The position numbers and the translations under genes were made by a program. Positions 27,257 through 36,602 of a stretch of 64,000 bases of DNA are shown piece by piece. The DNA is taken from the NCBI RefSeq assembly GCF_049319665.1, contig NZ_JBMOUD010000003.1, positions 1 to 64,000 on the forward strand, given 5' to 3'. Under the pieces are notes generated by a model. The model did not search any database, was not told the DNA's origin, and saw only the letters and a program-made list of their open reading frames with translations. Every line of letters begins with the position of its first letter. Position 1 is the stretch's first letter. This DNA comes from JBMOUD01 sp049319665. GTDB taxonomy: Bacteria; Pseudomonadota; Gammaproteobacteria; Enterobacterales; Enterobacteriaceae.

Positions 27257-27299
27257 TGTGAGAAATTTCACAGTTTATTAACATTCCTGCCTCTATGAT
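27257..27299 (+). promoter_or_regulatory. mglBAC promoter with class II CRP site
   Basis: TGTGAGAAATTTCACA (27257-27272) is an exact CRP match. TATGAT at 27294-27299 is a good -10 box; a start near 27306 would put CRP at -41.5, the class II position. About 235 nt of untranslated leader would then precede mglB. Confidence 0.8.
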
Positions 27300-27539
27300 T
27301 CAGACGCTTTCTAAATAATTCCGTTTATTTCCGATAGACGGACAATACAGATCTACTGATAGCAATCACCGTGTTTTATTAAAAAAATAATAGCAATAAG
27401 TTCAGGGAGATCGATGTCAGGGACGGCAGGCAAGTCGTGGAAACGTTAACGCGCCAGCAGCAGGAGTCGATCCTGATAATAAAAACGCGAACGTTACCCG
27501 CCGCCATACTCAGTACCCCTACATAAACCGGAGATACAA

Positions 27540-28538
27540 ATGAAGAAGAAGGCTTTTACCCTGGCGGCATTGTCTGCCTTGATGATGTTTGGCGCACACG
27601 CACAGGCTGCAGATACCCGTATCGGCGTAACGATTTATAAGTACGACGACAACTTCATGTCTGAAGTACGCAAATCCATTGAAAAAGATGCGAAAACATC
27701 GCCTGACATTCAACTTTTGATGAATGACTCACAAAACGACCAATCAAAACAGAATGACCAGATCGACGTTTTATTGGCGAAAGGGGTAAAAGCCTTAGCG
27801 ATTAACTTAGTTGACCCCGCGGCAGCGCCTGTGGTGATTGAGAAAGCTCGCAGCGCAGGTGTCCCGGTGGTGTTCTTCAACAAAGAACCCTCACGTAAAG
27901 CGCTGGACAGTTATGACAAAGCCTATTATGTCGGTGCCGACTCGAAAGAGTCTGGCGTGATTCAAGGTGAGCTGATTGCTAAACACTGGAAAGCGAATCC
28001 GTCTTGGGATCTGAACAAAGATGGCGTTATTCAGTATGTTCTGCTTAAAGGCGAGCCGGGACATCCAGATGCAGAAGCGCGTACTACCTATGTCATCAAA
28101 ACCTTGAATGACAAAGAAGGTCTGAAAACGCAGCAATTGCAGCTAGATACCGCAATGTGGGACACCGCTCAGGCGAAAGACAAAATGGACGCGTGGCTAT
28201 CTGGTCCAAACGCCAACAAAATTGAAGTGGTGATCGCCAACAATGATGCGATGGCAATGGGGGCCGTTGAAGCGCTCAAAGCGCATAACAAATCTAGCAT
28301 TCCAGTATTTGGCGTCGATGCCTTGCCAGAAGCCTTGGCGTTAGTGAAGTCTGGCGCGATGGCCGGTACTGTACTGAATGACGGTAATAACCAAGCGCAA
28401 GCCACTTTCGATTTGGCTAAAAACCTGGCTGACGGTAAAGCGCCAACCGATGGCACCCAGTGGAAACTGGTCGATAAGATTGTACGTATCCCATATGTGG
28501 GTGTAGATAAAGATAATCTGTCTCAATTCATTAAATAA
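27540..28538 (+). CDS. mglB: MglB, galactose/glucose-binding periplasmic protein
   Basis: MglB captures galactose, glucose and methyl-galactoside for the MglAC importer and also signals to the Trg chemoreceptor. The precursor is 332 residues, the same as E. coli, with a signal peptide of about 23 residues ending AQAA. The EF-hand-like calcium loop DLNKDGVIQ is intact, as are the sugar-contacting stretches FFNKEPS and GVDALPEAL. ACCGGAGA precedes the ATG. A strong hairpin follows before mglA. Confidence 0.97.
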   Translation: MKKKAFTLAALSALMMFGAHAQAADTRIGVTIYKYDDNFMSEVRKSIEKDAKTSPDIQLLMNDSQNDQSKQNDQIDVLLAKGVKALAINLVDPAAAPVVIEKARSAGVPVVFFNKEPSRKALDSYDKAYYVGADSKESGVIQGELIAKHWKANPSWDLNKDGVIQYVLLKGEPGHPDAEARTTYVIKTLNDKEGLKTQQLQLDTAMWDTAQAKDKMDAWLSGPNANKIEVVIANNDAMAMGAVEALKAHNKSSIPVFGVDALPEALALVKSGAMAGTVLNDGNNQAQATFDLAKNLADGKAPTDGTQWKLVDKIVRIPYVGVDKDNLSQFIK

Positions 28539-28605
28539 TATCGTGGCCGTGGCATAGCAAGATGAATGTAGTGGTATTGATATAAAAGTTTATATTTATA
28601 GCGTG

Positions 28606-28635
28606 CATTGTCGGTCAGTTCTCTGGCCGACAATG
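28606..28635 (+). other. Hairpin between mglB and mglA
   Basis: Arms CATTGTCGGTCAG and CTGGCCGACAATG pair over 13 bp (one G-T) around a 4-base loop, without a T run. E. coli has REP sequences in the same spacer, which raise mglB mRNA over mglA. This hairpin may do the same job. Confidence 0.7.
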
Positions 28636-28719
28636 CTATCCCTACTTTAATAAAACATCAGCGACATCCTATGTCGTCGGGATTGCTAGCAACATCCTAT
28701 TTTATAATTAGGTAAAAGT

Positions 28720-30240
28720 ATGGCTGATATTAATACGCCGCAATCCGGCGATTATTTGCTGGAAATGCTTGGCGTGAATAAATCATTTCCGGGTGTTAAA
28801 GCATTAGATAACGTGAATTTAAATGTGCGCCCTTACTCAATCCACGCATTAATGGGTGAGAATGGTGCGGGTAAATCCACATTGTTAAAATGTTTATTCG
28901 GGATCTACAGCAAAGATTCGGGCACCATTCTTTTTCAAGGGAAAGAGGTTAATTTTAAAAGTGCAAAAGAGGCGCTAGAGCAGGGCGTTTCTATGGTTCA
29001 TCAGGAGCTAAACCTGGTACTGCAGCGCACGGTAATGGATAACATGTGGTTGGGACGTTACCCCACCAAAGGGCTTTTTGTCGATCAGGACAAAATGTAC
29101 CAAGATACCAAAGCGATTTTTGATGAACTGGATATCGATATTGACCCGCGTGAGAAAGTGGGCAAGTTATCGGTGTCGCAAATGCAGATGATCGAGATTG
29201 CTAAGGCATTCTCCTACAACGCCAAAATCGTCATCATGGACGAGCCAACCTCATCATTGACCGAGAAAGAAGTTAATCACCTGTTTACCATTATTCGCAA
29301 GCTGAAAGCGCGCGGCTGCGGCATTGTTTATATCTCGCATAAGATGGAGGAGATTTTCCAACTCTGCGATGAGATAACGATTCTGCGAGATGGACAGTGG
29401 ATCGCCACCCAGTCTTTAGACGGGCTGGATATGGATAAAATCATCGCCATGATGGTAGGGCGTTCTTTGAGTCAGCGTTTTCCCGATCGTTTAAATACGC
29501 CGGGTGAAGTGATTCTTGAGGTGCGTAATTTAACCTCGCTGCGCCAGCCATCAATCCGCGATATCTCTTTTGATTTACATAAAGGCGAAATCCTCGGTAT
29601 TGCCGGATTAGTCGGCGCTAAACGTACCGATATCGTCGAGACGTTATTTGGTATCCGCGAGAAAGTTTCAGGTACCATTAAACTGCATGGCAAAAAAATT
29701 AATAACCATAGCGCTAACGAAGCGATTAACCATGGCTTTGCATTAGTCACAGAGGAGCGGCGCTCAACCGGGATTTATGCGTATTTAGATATTGGCTTTA
29801 ACTCGCTTATCTCCAATATCCGCAGTTATAAAAATAAAATTGGCCTGTTAGATAACAACCGGATGAAAAGTGACACTCAGTGGGTGATTGATTCAATGCG
29901 GGTAAAAACGCCGGGTCAAAGAACACACATCGGTTCACTTTCTGGAGGGAATCAACAAAAGGTCATTATTGGCAGATGGCTATTAACCCAGCCTGAAATA
30001 TTAATGCTCGATGAACCAACGCGCGGTATCGACGTTGGGGCAAAGTTTGAAATTTATCAATTAATGACAGAACTGGCTAAAAAGGAGAAAGGGATCATTA
30101 TTATTTCTTCTGAAATGCCAGAACTTCTGGGGATCACCGATCGCATATTAGTTATGAGCAATGGACAGGTTGCCGGTATTGTTGAAACAAAAAATACCTC
30201 GCAGAATGAAATTCTTCGCCTTGCATCCTTGCACCTCTAA
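28720..30240 (+). CDS. mglA: MglA, galactose importer ATPase
   Basis: MglA is the cytoplasmic double ATPase of the galactose/methyl-galactoside importer. It is 506 residues, the same as E. coli. The first domain has a full Walker A, GENGAGKST (residue ~47). The second has the degenerate GLVGAKRTD, normal for the sugar-type CUT2 class, with LSGGNQQKV and DEPTRGIDVGAK. GGTAAAAGT precedes the ATG. mglC follows after 18 bp. Confidence 0.97.
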   Translation: MADINTPQSGDYLLEMLGVNKSFPGVKALDNVNLNVRPYSIHALMGENGAGKSTLLKCLFGIYSKDSGTILFQGKEVNFKSAKEALEQGVSMVHQELNLVLQRTVMDNMWLGRYPTKGLFVDQDKMYQDTKAIFDELDIDIDPREKVGKLSVSQMQMIEIAKAFSYNAKIVIMDEPTSSLTEKEVNHLFTIIRKLKARGCGIVYISHKMEEIFQLCDEITILRDGQWIATQSLDGLDMDKIIAMMVGRSLSQRFPDRLNTPGEVILEVRNLTSLRQPSIRDISFDLHKGEILGIAGLVGAKRTDIVETLFGIREKVSGTIKLHGKKINNHSANEAINHGFALVTEERRSTGIYAYLDIGFNSLISNIRSYKNKIGLLDNNRMKSDTQWVIDSMRVKTPGQRTHIGSLSGGNQQKVIIGRWLLTQPEILMLDEPTRGIDVGAKFEIYQLMTELAKKEKGIIIISSEMPELLGITDRILVMSNGQVAGIVETKNTSQNEILRLASLHL

Positions 30241-30258
30241 TTTTTAAGGGTTCTTATT

Positions 30259-31269
30259 ATGAAAGCATTAAATAAGAAAAGTATGCTCACTTATTTTAAA
30301 GAGGGCGGGATTTACATTGTACTGTTTGTTTTATTGGCGATTATTATCTTCCAGGATCCGACTTTCCTGAGTCTGATTAACTTAGGTAATATTTTAACCC
30401 AGTCTTCTGTTCGGGTGATTATTGCCCTGGGTGTCGCTGGGCTTATCGTGACTCAAGGTACTGACCTCTCTGCCGGACGTCAGGTTGGTTTAGCTGCGGT
30501 GGTTGCCGCCACGATGTTGCAGGGCATGGATAACGTCAATAAGGTGTTTCCACACTTAGAAGTGGTGCCAATTCCGTTAGTTATCTTGACCGTGTGTCTG
30601 GTTGGTGCGCTGATTGGTTTGCTTAACGGCATTATTATTGCCTATCTGAATGTGACGCCATTCATCACCACATTGGGTACGATGATTATCGTTTACGGCA
30701 TTAACTCGCTGTATTACGACTATGTTGGCGCATCGCCGATTGCCGGTTTTGATTCGCACTTCTCGCAGTTTGCTCAAGGCTTTATCCATCTGGGCGGATT
30801 GAAGTTATCTTACATTACCTTCTATGCGCTGATCGCTATCGTGTTCGTATGGATACTGTGGAATAAAACCCGCTTTGGTAAGAATATCTTCGCTATCGGC
30901 GGTAACCCTGAAGCGGCTAAAGTCTCTGGCGTGAATGTCCCGCTTAATCTGATTATGATTTATGCATTATCCGGCGTATTTTACGCGTTTGGTGGGATGC
31001 TCGAAGCGGGGCGAATCGGTAGTGCCACCAATAATTTGGGCTTTATGTATGAGCTCGATGCTATTGCCGCCTGTGTGGTTGGCGGCGTATCCTTCGCCGG
31101 CGGCGTGGGTTCGGTTGCTGGTGTGGTTACCGGAGTGCTGATCTTTACTGTCATCAACTATGGTTTGACCTATATCGGCGTTAACCCTTATTGGCAGTAT
31201 ATTATCAAGGGCGGCATTATTATCTTCGCCGTTGCTTTGGATTCATTGAAATACGCCAAGAAGAAATAA
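30259..31269 (+). CDS. mglC: MglC, galactose importer permease
   Basis: MglC is the membrane channel of the Mgl importer, probably as a dimer. It is 336 residues, the same as E. coli, with about ten hydrophobic segments. The CUT2 coupling stretch AIGGNPEAAKVSGVNV is at about 213-228. TAAGGGTTCTT precedes the ATG. A bidirectional terminator follows. Confidence 0.97.
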   Translation: MKALNKKSMLTYFKEGGIYIVLFVLLAIIIFQDPTFLSLINLGNILTQSSVRVIIALGVAGLIVTQGTDLSAGRQVGLAAVVAATMLQGMDNVNKVFPHLEVVPIPLVILTVCLVGALIGLLNGIIIAYLNVTPFITTLGTMIIVYGINSLYYDYVGASPIAGFDSHFSQFAQGFIHLGGLKLSYITFYALIAIVFVWILWNKTRFGKNIFAIGGNPEAAKVSGVNVPLNLIMIYALSGVFYAFGGMLEAGRIGSATNNLGFMYELDAIAACVVGGVSFAGGVGSVAGVVTGVLIFTVINYGLTYIGVNPYWQYIIKGGIIIFAVALDSLKYAKKK

Positions 31270-31306
31270 TCGTTGTCGCGTGCGAGCAAGTATGGCGTAC
31301 AAAAGT

Positions 31307-31341
31307 AAAAAAGAGCCGCGTTGTTACGCGGCTCTTTTTTT
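31307..31341. terminator. Bidirectional terminator between mglC and sanA
   Basis: AAAAAGAGCCGCG and CGCGGCTCTTTTTT pair around a 6-base loop, with A and T runs on either side. Confidence 0.92.
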
Positions 31342-31354
31342 GGTGCTTTGGCAA

Positions 31355-32293
31355 TTATTGATTGTAATCCCGAGATTGTGAGAACGGGTTTCTGGCGTTT
31401 TCAGGTGGGGTAGCAAGCGCGGGTTGCGGACCATCTTCATCCTCATAAACCTCCTGCTCAACCTGCTGGTGGGCTTTGCGTTTCGCCGCCTTTTCTGCTG
31501 CCAACTTTTCTTGTAAAGCTTTATCCGCCGCTGCGGCTTTGTCGGCCGCGGCTTTTTCCTCTGCGGCCTTTTTCTCAGCTTCCAGATGTTGTTGTAGCGC
31601 TAAAACTTGATCGGCAGTGACCGCTGGATAGCCTTGTGCATCATCGGGAATATTGTGTACAGCAGGAATGGGGATCAATGGGCCGAGGAAACGCGGTTGG
31701 CGTTTAAGGAGGTATAAATCACCTAAGGCACCGAGTCGGGCGAACACTTCGCGCACGCGTACAGTCAGCATATCTTTGGGAGAGGGCACCGCAAAACACT
31801 GTGCCTGAATGCCCATATGCAAGGCGATAAACAGCGCACGTTCACAGTGGAAGCGCTGGGTGATAACCAAAAAATCGTTGGTATCAAATACCTTACGGGT
31901 GCGAACAATCGAGTCCAGCGTACGGAACCCGGCGTAATCGAGCACGATATCGTTAGCCGGAATACCCGCGGCGATCAGATCCCGGCGCATAGTGCGCGGT
32001 TCATTGTAGCTTTGTAACGCGTTATCACCGCTGAGCAGCAGATACTTCACCTTACCGCTGTTGTAGGCGTTAATCGCGCCTTGAATACGATACAAATAAT
32101 ACTGGTTAATAACCCCAGTTCGATAATATTTGGACGTGCCGAGTACGACGCCGACCTGGCGATGCGGCAATTCTTGCACTTCATCATAAATATAGGGTTT
32201 GGTTTTCCAGCTAATCCACTGATCAAGCCCAACAGCAATAATCAGCATCAAGATGACGATGCCGATAAAGCTTACTGCTAGTCGCTTAATCAT
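31355..32293 (-). CDS. sanA: SanA-like DUF218 envelope protein with a long C-terminal tail
   Basis: SanA is an inner-membrane protein needed for the envelope barrier to vancomycin at high temperature in E. coli. One N-terminal membrane helix (residues ~7-24) precedes a DUF218 domain with GVVLGTSKY, LLLSGDNA and DYAGFRTLDS. The protein is 312 residues against about 239 in E. coli. The extra part, from about residue 230, is a charged helix rich in Ala, Lys and Glu (about 238-278), then an acidic and proline-rich end. This resembles TolA-like coiled segments. It lies between the mglC terminator and maeA. Confidence 0.93.
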   Translation of the reverse strand: MIKRLAVSFIGIVILMLIIAVGLDQWISWKTKPYIYDEVQELPHRQVGVVLGTSKYYRTGVINQYYLYRIQGAINAYNSGKVKYLLLSGDNALQSYNEPRTMRRDLIAAGIPANDIVLDYAGFRTLDSIVRTRKVFDTNDFLVITQRFHCERALFIALHMGIQAQCFAVPSPKDMLTVRVREVFARLGALGDLYLLKRQPRFLGPLIPIPAVHNIPDDAQGYPAVTADQVLALQQHLEAEKKAAEEKAAADKAAAADKALQEKLAAEKAAKRKAHQQVEQEVYEDEDGPQPALATPPENARNPFSQSRDYNQ

Positions 32294-32560
32294 GGAGGGA
32301 CCTTAAATCGATGGAAGTGTACATGGTGTTCAAGGCTACTTTACCCGCAGCGGTGAAGCAATAATTTCGCGGCTTCAATCAGGGGCTTTGCTGCATTTTT
32401 CAGCAATTGGCTGTCTGGATAATTAGTTTAAGGTAGCGGGGGTAGATAAAAGATAGTTGCAGAGTGAGAGTTGTGTTGCCTGTGAGGTGAGACAACGAGG
32501 CAATTGACGTTCAGATTAGTTTTTTACCAGCCAAAATAATCATGAAAGTGTTAAATGTTA
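32294..32560. other. sanA upstream region
   Basis: No gene is found between sanA and the maeA terminator. It presumably holds the sanA promoter; no specific operator was recognised. Confidence 0.6.
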
Positions 32561-32584
32561 AAAAGCCCCATGCGGGGCTTTTCT
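32561..32584 (-). terminator. Terminator of maeA
   Basis: AAAAGCCCC and GGGGCTTTT pair around a 4-base ATGC loop. On the minus strand a T run follows, 39 bp past the maeA stop. Confidence 0.9.
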
Positions 32585-32623
32585 TTATAGGTTGCTAGTC
32601 TTGTGCAACTCGGGTCATCAATA

Positions 32624-34321
32624 TCAGAATGATGTGCGCTTATAAGAGCGGTACTGCGGTGACCAGAAGTTGTGCTCGATAGCTTTAGATAACGCATCTT
32701 CTGAGGTGACCATTGCCACGCCTTGCAATTGAGCGGCTTTACCGACTTCCATCGCAATGCATTTTGATACGCCTTGAATATCATTCACTTCTGGCAGTAG
32801 TGAGCCTACACCATCGGTTGCCAGCGGTGAGCAATCAGCCAGTGCGCGGCTAGCAGCCATTAGCATGCCGTCAGTTACGCGGGTCGCGCCTGATGCCACA
32901 ACTGCCAGACCAATCCCCGGGAAGATATAGGAGTTATTGCACTGGGCAATTGGATAAACCTTATCTTTGTAATGTACCGGGGCAAAAGGACTGCCGGTAG
33001 CAACCAGCGCTGCGCCATCGGTCCAACTGATAATATCCGCCGGATGTGCTTCAACGCGAGACGTCGGGTTGCTCAGCGGCATGACGATTGGGCGCTCGCA
33101 ATGTTTATGCATTTCGCGAATGAGCTCTTCAGTAAACAGCCCCGGTTGACCAGAAACGCCGATCAGGATGGTTGGCTTAGCATTACGCACGACATCCATC
33201 AGAGAAATGCTGTCAGAATCTAAGCCCCAGCTTTCGATATCACTGCTTTTTTGTACCAGCTTGCTTTGGAAATCTAACAAGTTAGGCAGTTTATCCGTTA
33301 ACAGACCAAAACGATCGACCATTAAGACGCGGGCACGAGCTTCATCTTCGCTCAAGCCTTCGGATTTCATTTGCGCAATGATCTGTTCAGCGATACCACA
33401 ACCTGCTGAACCTGCACCGAGGAAGGTCACCGTTTGGTCACGCAGACGGCATCCAGCAGCGCGGCTGGCGGCAATCAGGCTACCCAAGGTGACGGCAGCG
33501 GTGCCTTGAATATCATCATTGAAGCAGCACAGTTCATCACGATAGCGGTTAAGCAGAGGCGTGGCATTTTTTTGCGCAAAATCTTCAAATTGCAGCAACA
33601 CATTTGGCCAACGGATTTTGACCGCTTGGATGAATTGATCCACGAAGTCGTTATATTCATCGCCAGTAATGCGTGGATGACGCCAGCCCATATACAGCGG
33701 GTCATTGAGCAGTTGCGGATTGTTGGTACCGGCATCTAACACCACTGGCAGTGTATAGGCTGGGCTGATACCACCACAGGCGGTATACAGAGAGAGTTTA
33801 CCAATAGGGATACCCATTCCGCCGATGCCCTGGTCGCCAAGACCAAGAATACGTTCGCCGTCGGTGACTACCACCACTTTTACGTGTTGTTTGGTGGCGT
33901 TTTGCAGCATATCGTCCATATGCTCACGGTTCGGGTAAGAGATAAATAACCCGCGTGCGCGACGATAGATATCCGAGAAGTGTTCGCACGCTTCTCCAAC
34001 GGTAGGCGTATAAATAACCGGCATCATTTCGCTGAGATGCTCATCAATCAAGCGATAGAATAAGGTTTCGTTAGTATCTTGGATATTGCGCAGGTAGATG
34101 TGCTTATCAATATCGGTTTTGAAATCCTGGAACTGGCGATAGGCACGTGCAGCCTGCTCTTCGATAGTTTCTACCGCTTCTGGCAACAGACCGTGCAGGT
34201 TGAAACTCGCGCGTTCATCTTGAGTAAAGGCACTGCCTTTATTGAGCAGTGGAAATTCAAGCAAGATAGGACCAGCATGTGGGATATATAGCGGACGTTT
34301 ACTTTCGTATTCAAGTTCCAT
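32624..34321 (-). CDS. maeA: MaeA, NAD-dependent malic enzyme
   Basis: MaeA decarboxylates malate to pyruvate with NAD+ during growth on C4 acids. It is 565 residues, the same as E. coli MaeA (SfcA). Visible motifs: FNDDIQGTAAVTLG for metal and malate, the NAD fold FLGAGSAGCGIAEQ, and PLSNPTSRVEA. AGAGTAAAATCA precedes the ATG. Monocistronic, with its own terminator. Confidence 0.97.
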   Translation of the reverse strand: MELEYESKRPLYIPHAGPILLEFPLLNKGSAFTQDERASFNLHGLLPEAVETIEEQAARAYRQFQDFKTDIDKHIYLRNIQDTNETLFYRLIDEHLSEMMPVIYTPTVGEACEHFSDIYRRARGLFISYPNREHMDDMLQNATKQHVKVVVVTDGERILGLGDQGIGGMGIPIGKLSLYTACGGISPAYTLPVVLDAGTNNPQLLNDPLYMGWRHPRITGDEYNDFVDQFIQAVKIRWPNVLLQFEDFAQKNATPLLNRYRDELCCFNDDIQGTAAVTLGSLIAASRAAGCRLRDQTVTFLGAGSAGCGIAEQIIAQMKSEGLSEDEARARVLMVDRFGLLTDKLPNLLDFQSKLVQKSSDIESWGLDSDSISLMDVVRNAKPTILIGVSGQPGLFTEELIREMHKHCERPIVMPLSNPTSRVEAHPADIISWTDGAALVATGSPFAPVHYKDKVYPIAQCNNSYIFPGIGLAVVASGATRVTDGMLMAASRALADCSPLATDGVGSLLPEVNDIQGVSKCIAMEVGKAAQLQGVAMVTSEDALSKAIEHNFWSPQYRSYKRTSF

Positions 34322-34446
34322 TGATTTTACTCTTCAAGGTCTCGTAAATGTAGGGTGGTTTTTTTGTAAGACTATTCTAAAAAGTACAATGCCAAGATAG
34401 ACGAAACAGGTTCGGTATTTATTAGTAGTATGTTTCTAAATCTATC

Positions 34447-34572
34447 AATACCCGTCATCCTTCGAAATGCAGCGTTGTTGGCTGCTCTCGCTAACCCCAG
34501 TCACTTAGTTATCTAAGCTCCTAGGGATTATCTCGATTGCCGCCTAGCTGCATCTCGAAGTCTATAGGGTAT
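34447..34572. repeat. ERIC element
   Basis: Terminal TACCCGTCATCCTTCGAAAT and ATAGGGTAT flank the ERIC core CCCCAGTCACTTAGTTATCT. About 125 bp, intact. Confidence 0.87.
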
Positions 34573-34611
34573 ATACCCGTCATCCTTCGGGCTGCAGCGT
34601 TGTGGGTATAT
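34573..34611. repeat. Internally deleted ERIC derivative
   Basis: A second left end, TACCCGTCATCCTTCGGGCT, is followed within about 15 bases by the right-end motif GGGTATAT, with the whole core missing. It abuts the intact ERIC head to tail. Confidence 0.65.
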
Positions 34612-34816
34612 ATTTAGCGCATGAAACTTTATCAGAGTTGAAAGTGAAGACTCAATTTTTTGGCTGGAAAATAGCAAAATAAACTAATAAAAATGCGTGA
34701 TTGAGATAAATGAACGCCATTGGTGCAAAAATATTCTCTGGATAACTCTTGGGCTAACCAAATATAGGGAGCCAGCTCTCGTTGATATTGAGTTTGGCTC
34801 CTGGTACCTATGACTA

Positions 34817-35734
34817 TCAGAGCGGCGATATTTCGCCGGATTCTGTCGCTACGATAGTCTGTAAAGTCAGATCTTTGCAGCCTAAAGCTTCCAGCGTCGC
34901 GCGGGTTGCGGCAAGCTGGCTAATTTGTGGCGCATGATGTTCCACTAATACTGCCCGACGTATTTTTAAGCAGTTGTCACCTGAAAGATTTAGTAACACC
35001 AAGGCGGCCTGCAGCGGCGGTAAACTTGGGTTGAATGCGGCATTTTCCGCATAACGTCCGCTATAAATCTCACCACTGTCGCTTTCCAGCGCGATGCCAC
35101 TGTGCGACTGACTATAAGGTGCATGGCTTTGGTTACAAGCTGACAACGCCTGTTGGCTGAGCAAATCACTTGCCTGAATCTTATAGCCGTGATCAACCTT
35201 ATCCATTAGCAATGTGCTGATATTTAAATCTTTTGGACCAAAAGAGTCCGGCAGGTAGTCTGCTAGTGTCGCAACGTTGCGATTTGGCAGATGGATTTTT
35301 AGCCCTGTCCCGCTATTAAGCTCATTCATAAACTGCCGGCAATGACCGCATGGGGTGTAATTAACCGTAACCGATTCCAACTGCTGCTCGCCACGCTGCC
35401 AGGCATGAGTAACCGAGCACTGTTCGGCATGAATCGTTTGCTGAATAGCGGCGCCGCTAAATTCCATATTGGCACCAAAGTAGAGATTGCCGCTAATACC
35501 ACGGGCAATAGCGCCAACATTAAAGTGAGAAACAGGGGTTAAAGCACAGGCGGCGGCGAGTGGCAGTAAAGCAAAAGCCAGCGCATTGTCATCGAGTCCT
35601 GTTGCCAGCTTTATGGTGGCAACCTGTTGGGTAGTGAACATGGCAGGGAAGCTGTCATGACAGAGTATCGGCTCAAGAGCAGATTGCAGTTCGGAAGATA
35701 GGCTAGAAAATGCCTCAGTAAATCGAGTATGCAT
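34817..35734 (-). CDS. cdd: Cdd, cytidine deaminase
   Basis: Cdd deaminates cytidine and deoxycytidine for pyrimidine salvage. It is 305 residues (294 in E. coli), of the large dimeric type in which the zinc site sits in the N-terminal core. The catalytic motif HAEQ and zinc cysteines PCGHCRQF are intact. A C-terminal half repeats the fold without the zinc residues (SYAENAAFNPSLPP-like end), normal for enteric Cdd. A CRP site upstream matches known CRP/CytR control. Confidence 0.96.
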   Translation of the reverse strand: MHTRFTEAFSSLSSELQSALEPILCHDSFPAMFTTQQVATIKLATGLDDNALAFALLPLAAACALTPVSHFNVGAIARGISGNLYFGANMEFSGAAIQQTIHAEQCSVTHAWQRGEQQLESVTVNYTPCGHCRQFMNELNSGTGLKIHLPNRNVATLADYLPDSFGPKDLNISTLLMDKVDHGYKIQASDLLSQQALSACNQSHAPYSQSHSGIALESDSGEIYSGRYAENAAFNPSLPPLQAALVLLNLSGDNCLKIRRAVLVEHHAPQISQLAATRATLEALGCKDLTLQTIVATESGEISPL

Positions 35735-35765
35735 CTGTACATCCTTGATAAGGTTACGGCCAGTT

Positions 35766-35808
35766 ACTATAGGCAGCTTTTATGTCGTTTTGTGTGATAT
35801 TGGTCACT
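35766..35808 (-). promoter_or_regulatory. cdd promoter with class II CRP site
   Basis: TGTGATATTGGTCACT (35793-35808) fits TGTGA-N6-TCAC. TATAGT on the minus strand at 35766-35771 is a good -10 box. Transcription from about 35759 would place CRP near -41.5. Confidence 0.75.
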
Positions 35809-35894
35809 ATTTTTATGAAATTGATGTAATGAATTTCATTTTTGTGAGACGTCACGCAAGAAATGGTCAGGTGACGAGGCTTATGAGGTGAAAA

Positions 35895-35923
35895 AAAACC
35901 GAAGCCATATCGACTTCGGTTTT
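35895..35923 (-). terminator. Terminator of the art operon
   Basis: AAAACCGAAG and CTTCGGTTTT pair around a 9-base loop, with a run of eight T on the minus strand after artM. Confidence 0.9.
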
Positions 35924-35933
35924 AGGCGGAGGA

Positions 35934-36602
35934 TTAACCTCGTCGTTCAAATACCAGCGCTTTGCGTTCAATCAGTCGCATTAATAGCGTGAGTAAGCCA
36001 TTAACGCACAAATAAACGACGCCTGCGGCACCAAACACCATCACATCATAGGTATTGCCATAAACCATCTGGCTGTGTCCCATGACATCCATCAAGGTGA
36101 TGGTGTAGGCCAGAGAAGTGCTCTTAAAGACCAGCACCACTTCATTTGAGTAGGATGACAGCGAGCGCTTGAAAGCAAAGGGCAGAAGAATACGCAACGA
36201 CTGTTTTTTCGACATCCCTAGTGCTTCACAAGATTGCCATTGCCCAGCCGGAATAGCTTTAATTGCCCCAAAGAACAGCTGGGTAGTATAGGCTGCGCTA
36301 TTGAGGGCCAAGGCTAACATGGCACACAGCCAGGGCTGTGATAGCAGGTTCCATAACCACGGAACATTATGGATAGAGGGAAATTGCCCCGGACCGTAAT
36401 AGAGCAGGAAGATTTGCACCAGCAAAGGGGTACCGGTAAATAGCGTGATATAGCCGCGCACGATGTGTTTTAGCACCGGGATTTTCAACGTCAGTATTAC
36501 GGTGAAAATTAATGCCAACGCCAGCGCAACAATCAGTGCTGCTATCGTTAAGGTCAGACTGGTATGCAGACCTTTAATGACTTCAGGTAAATAGCCCCAC
36601 AT
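35934..36602 (-). CDS. artM: ArtM, arginine importer permease
   Basis: ArtM is an inner-membrane subunit of the ArtPIQM arginine ABC importer. It is 222 residues (222 in E. coli), with five hydrophobic segments and the HisM-type loop EALGMSKKQSLRILLPFAF near residue 128. Its start overlaps the artQ stop by one base. In E. coli a separate binding protein gene, artJ, follows; here a terminator follows directly and no artJ is present. Confidence 0.95.
   Translation of the reverse strand: MWGYLPEVIKGLHTSLTLTIAALIVALALALIFTVILTLKIPVLKHIVRGYITLFTGTPLLVQIFLLYYGPGQFPSIHNVPWLWNLLSQPWLCAMLALALNSAAYTTQLFFGAIKAIPAGQWQSCEALGMSKKQSLRILLPFAFKRSLSSYSNEVVLVFKSTSLAYTITLMDVMGHSQMVYGNTYDVMVFGAAGVVYLCVNGLLTLLMRLIERKALVFERRG

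Larger units (their letters stand above)
34322..34816. other. maeA-cdd spacer with ERIC material
   Basis: No gene is present in these 495 bp. They hold a full ERIC (34447-34572) with a short ERIC-derived remnant fused to it, then AT-rich sequence downstream of cdd. No clear cdd terminator was seen. Confidence 0.75.

Noticed and set aside
35840..35857. Second CRP site upstream of cdd (TTGTGAGACGTCACGC)
   Set aside because: The half-sites are spaced by 4 rather than 6 bases.
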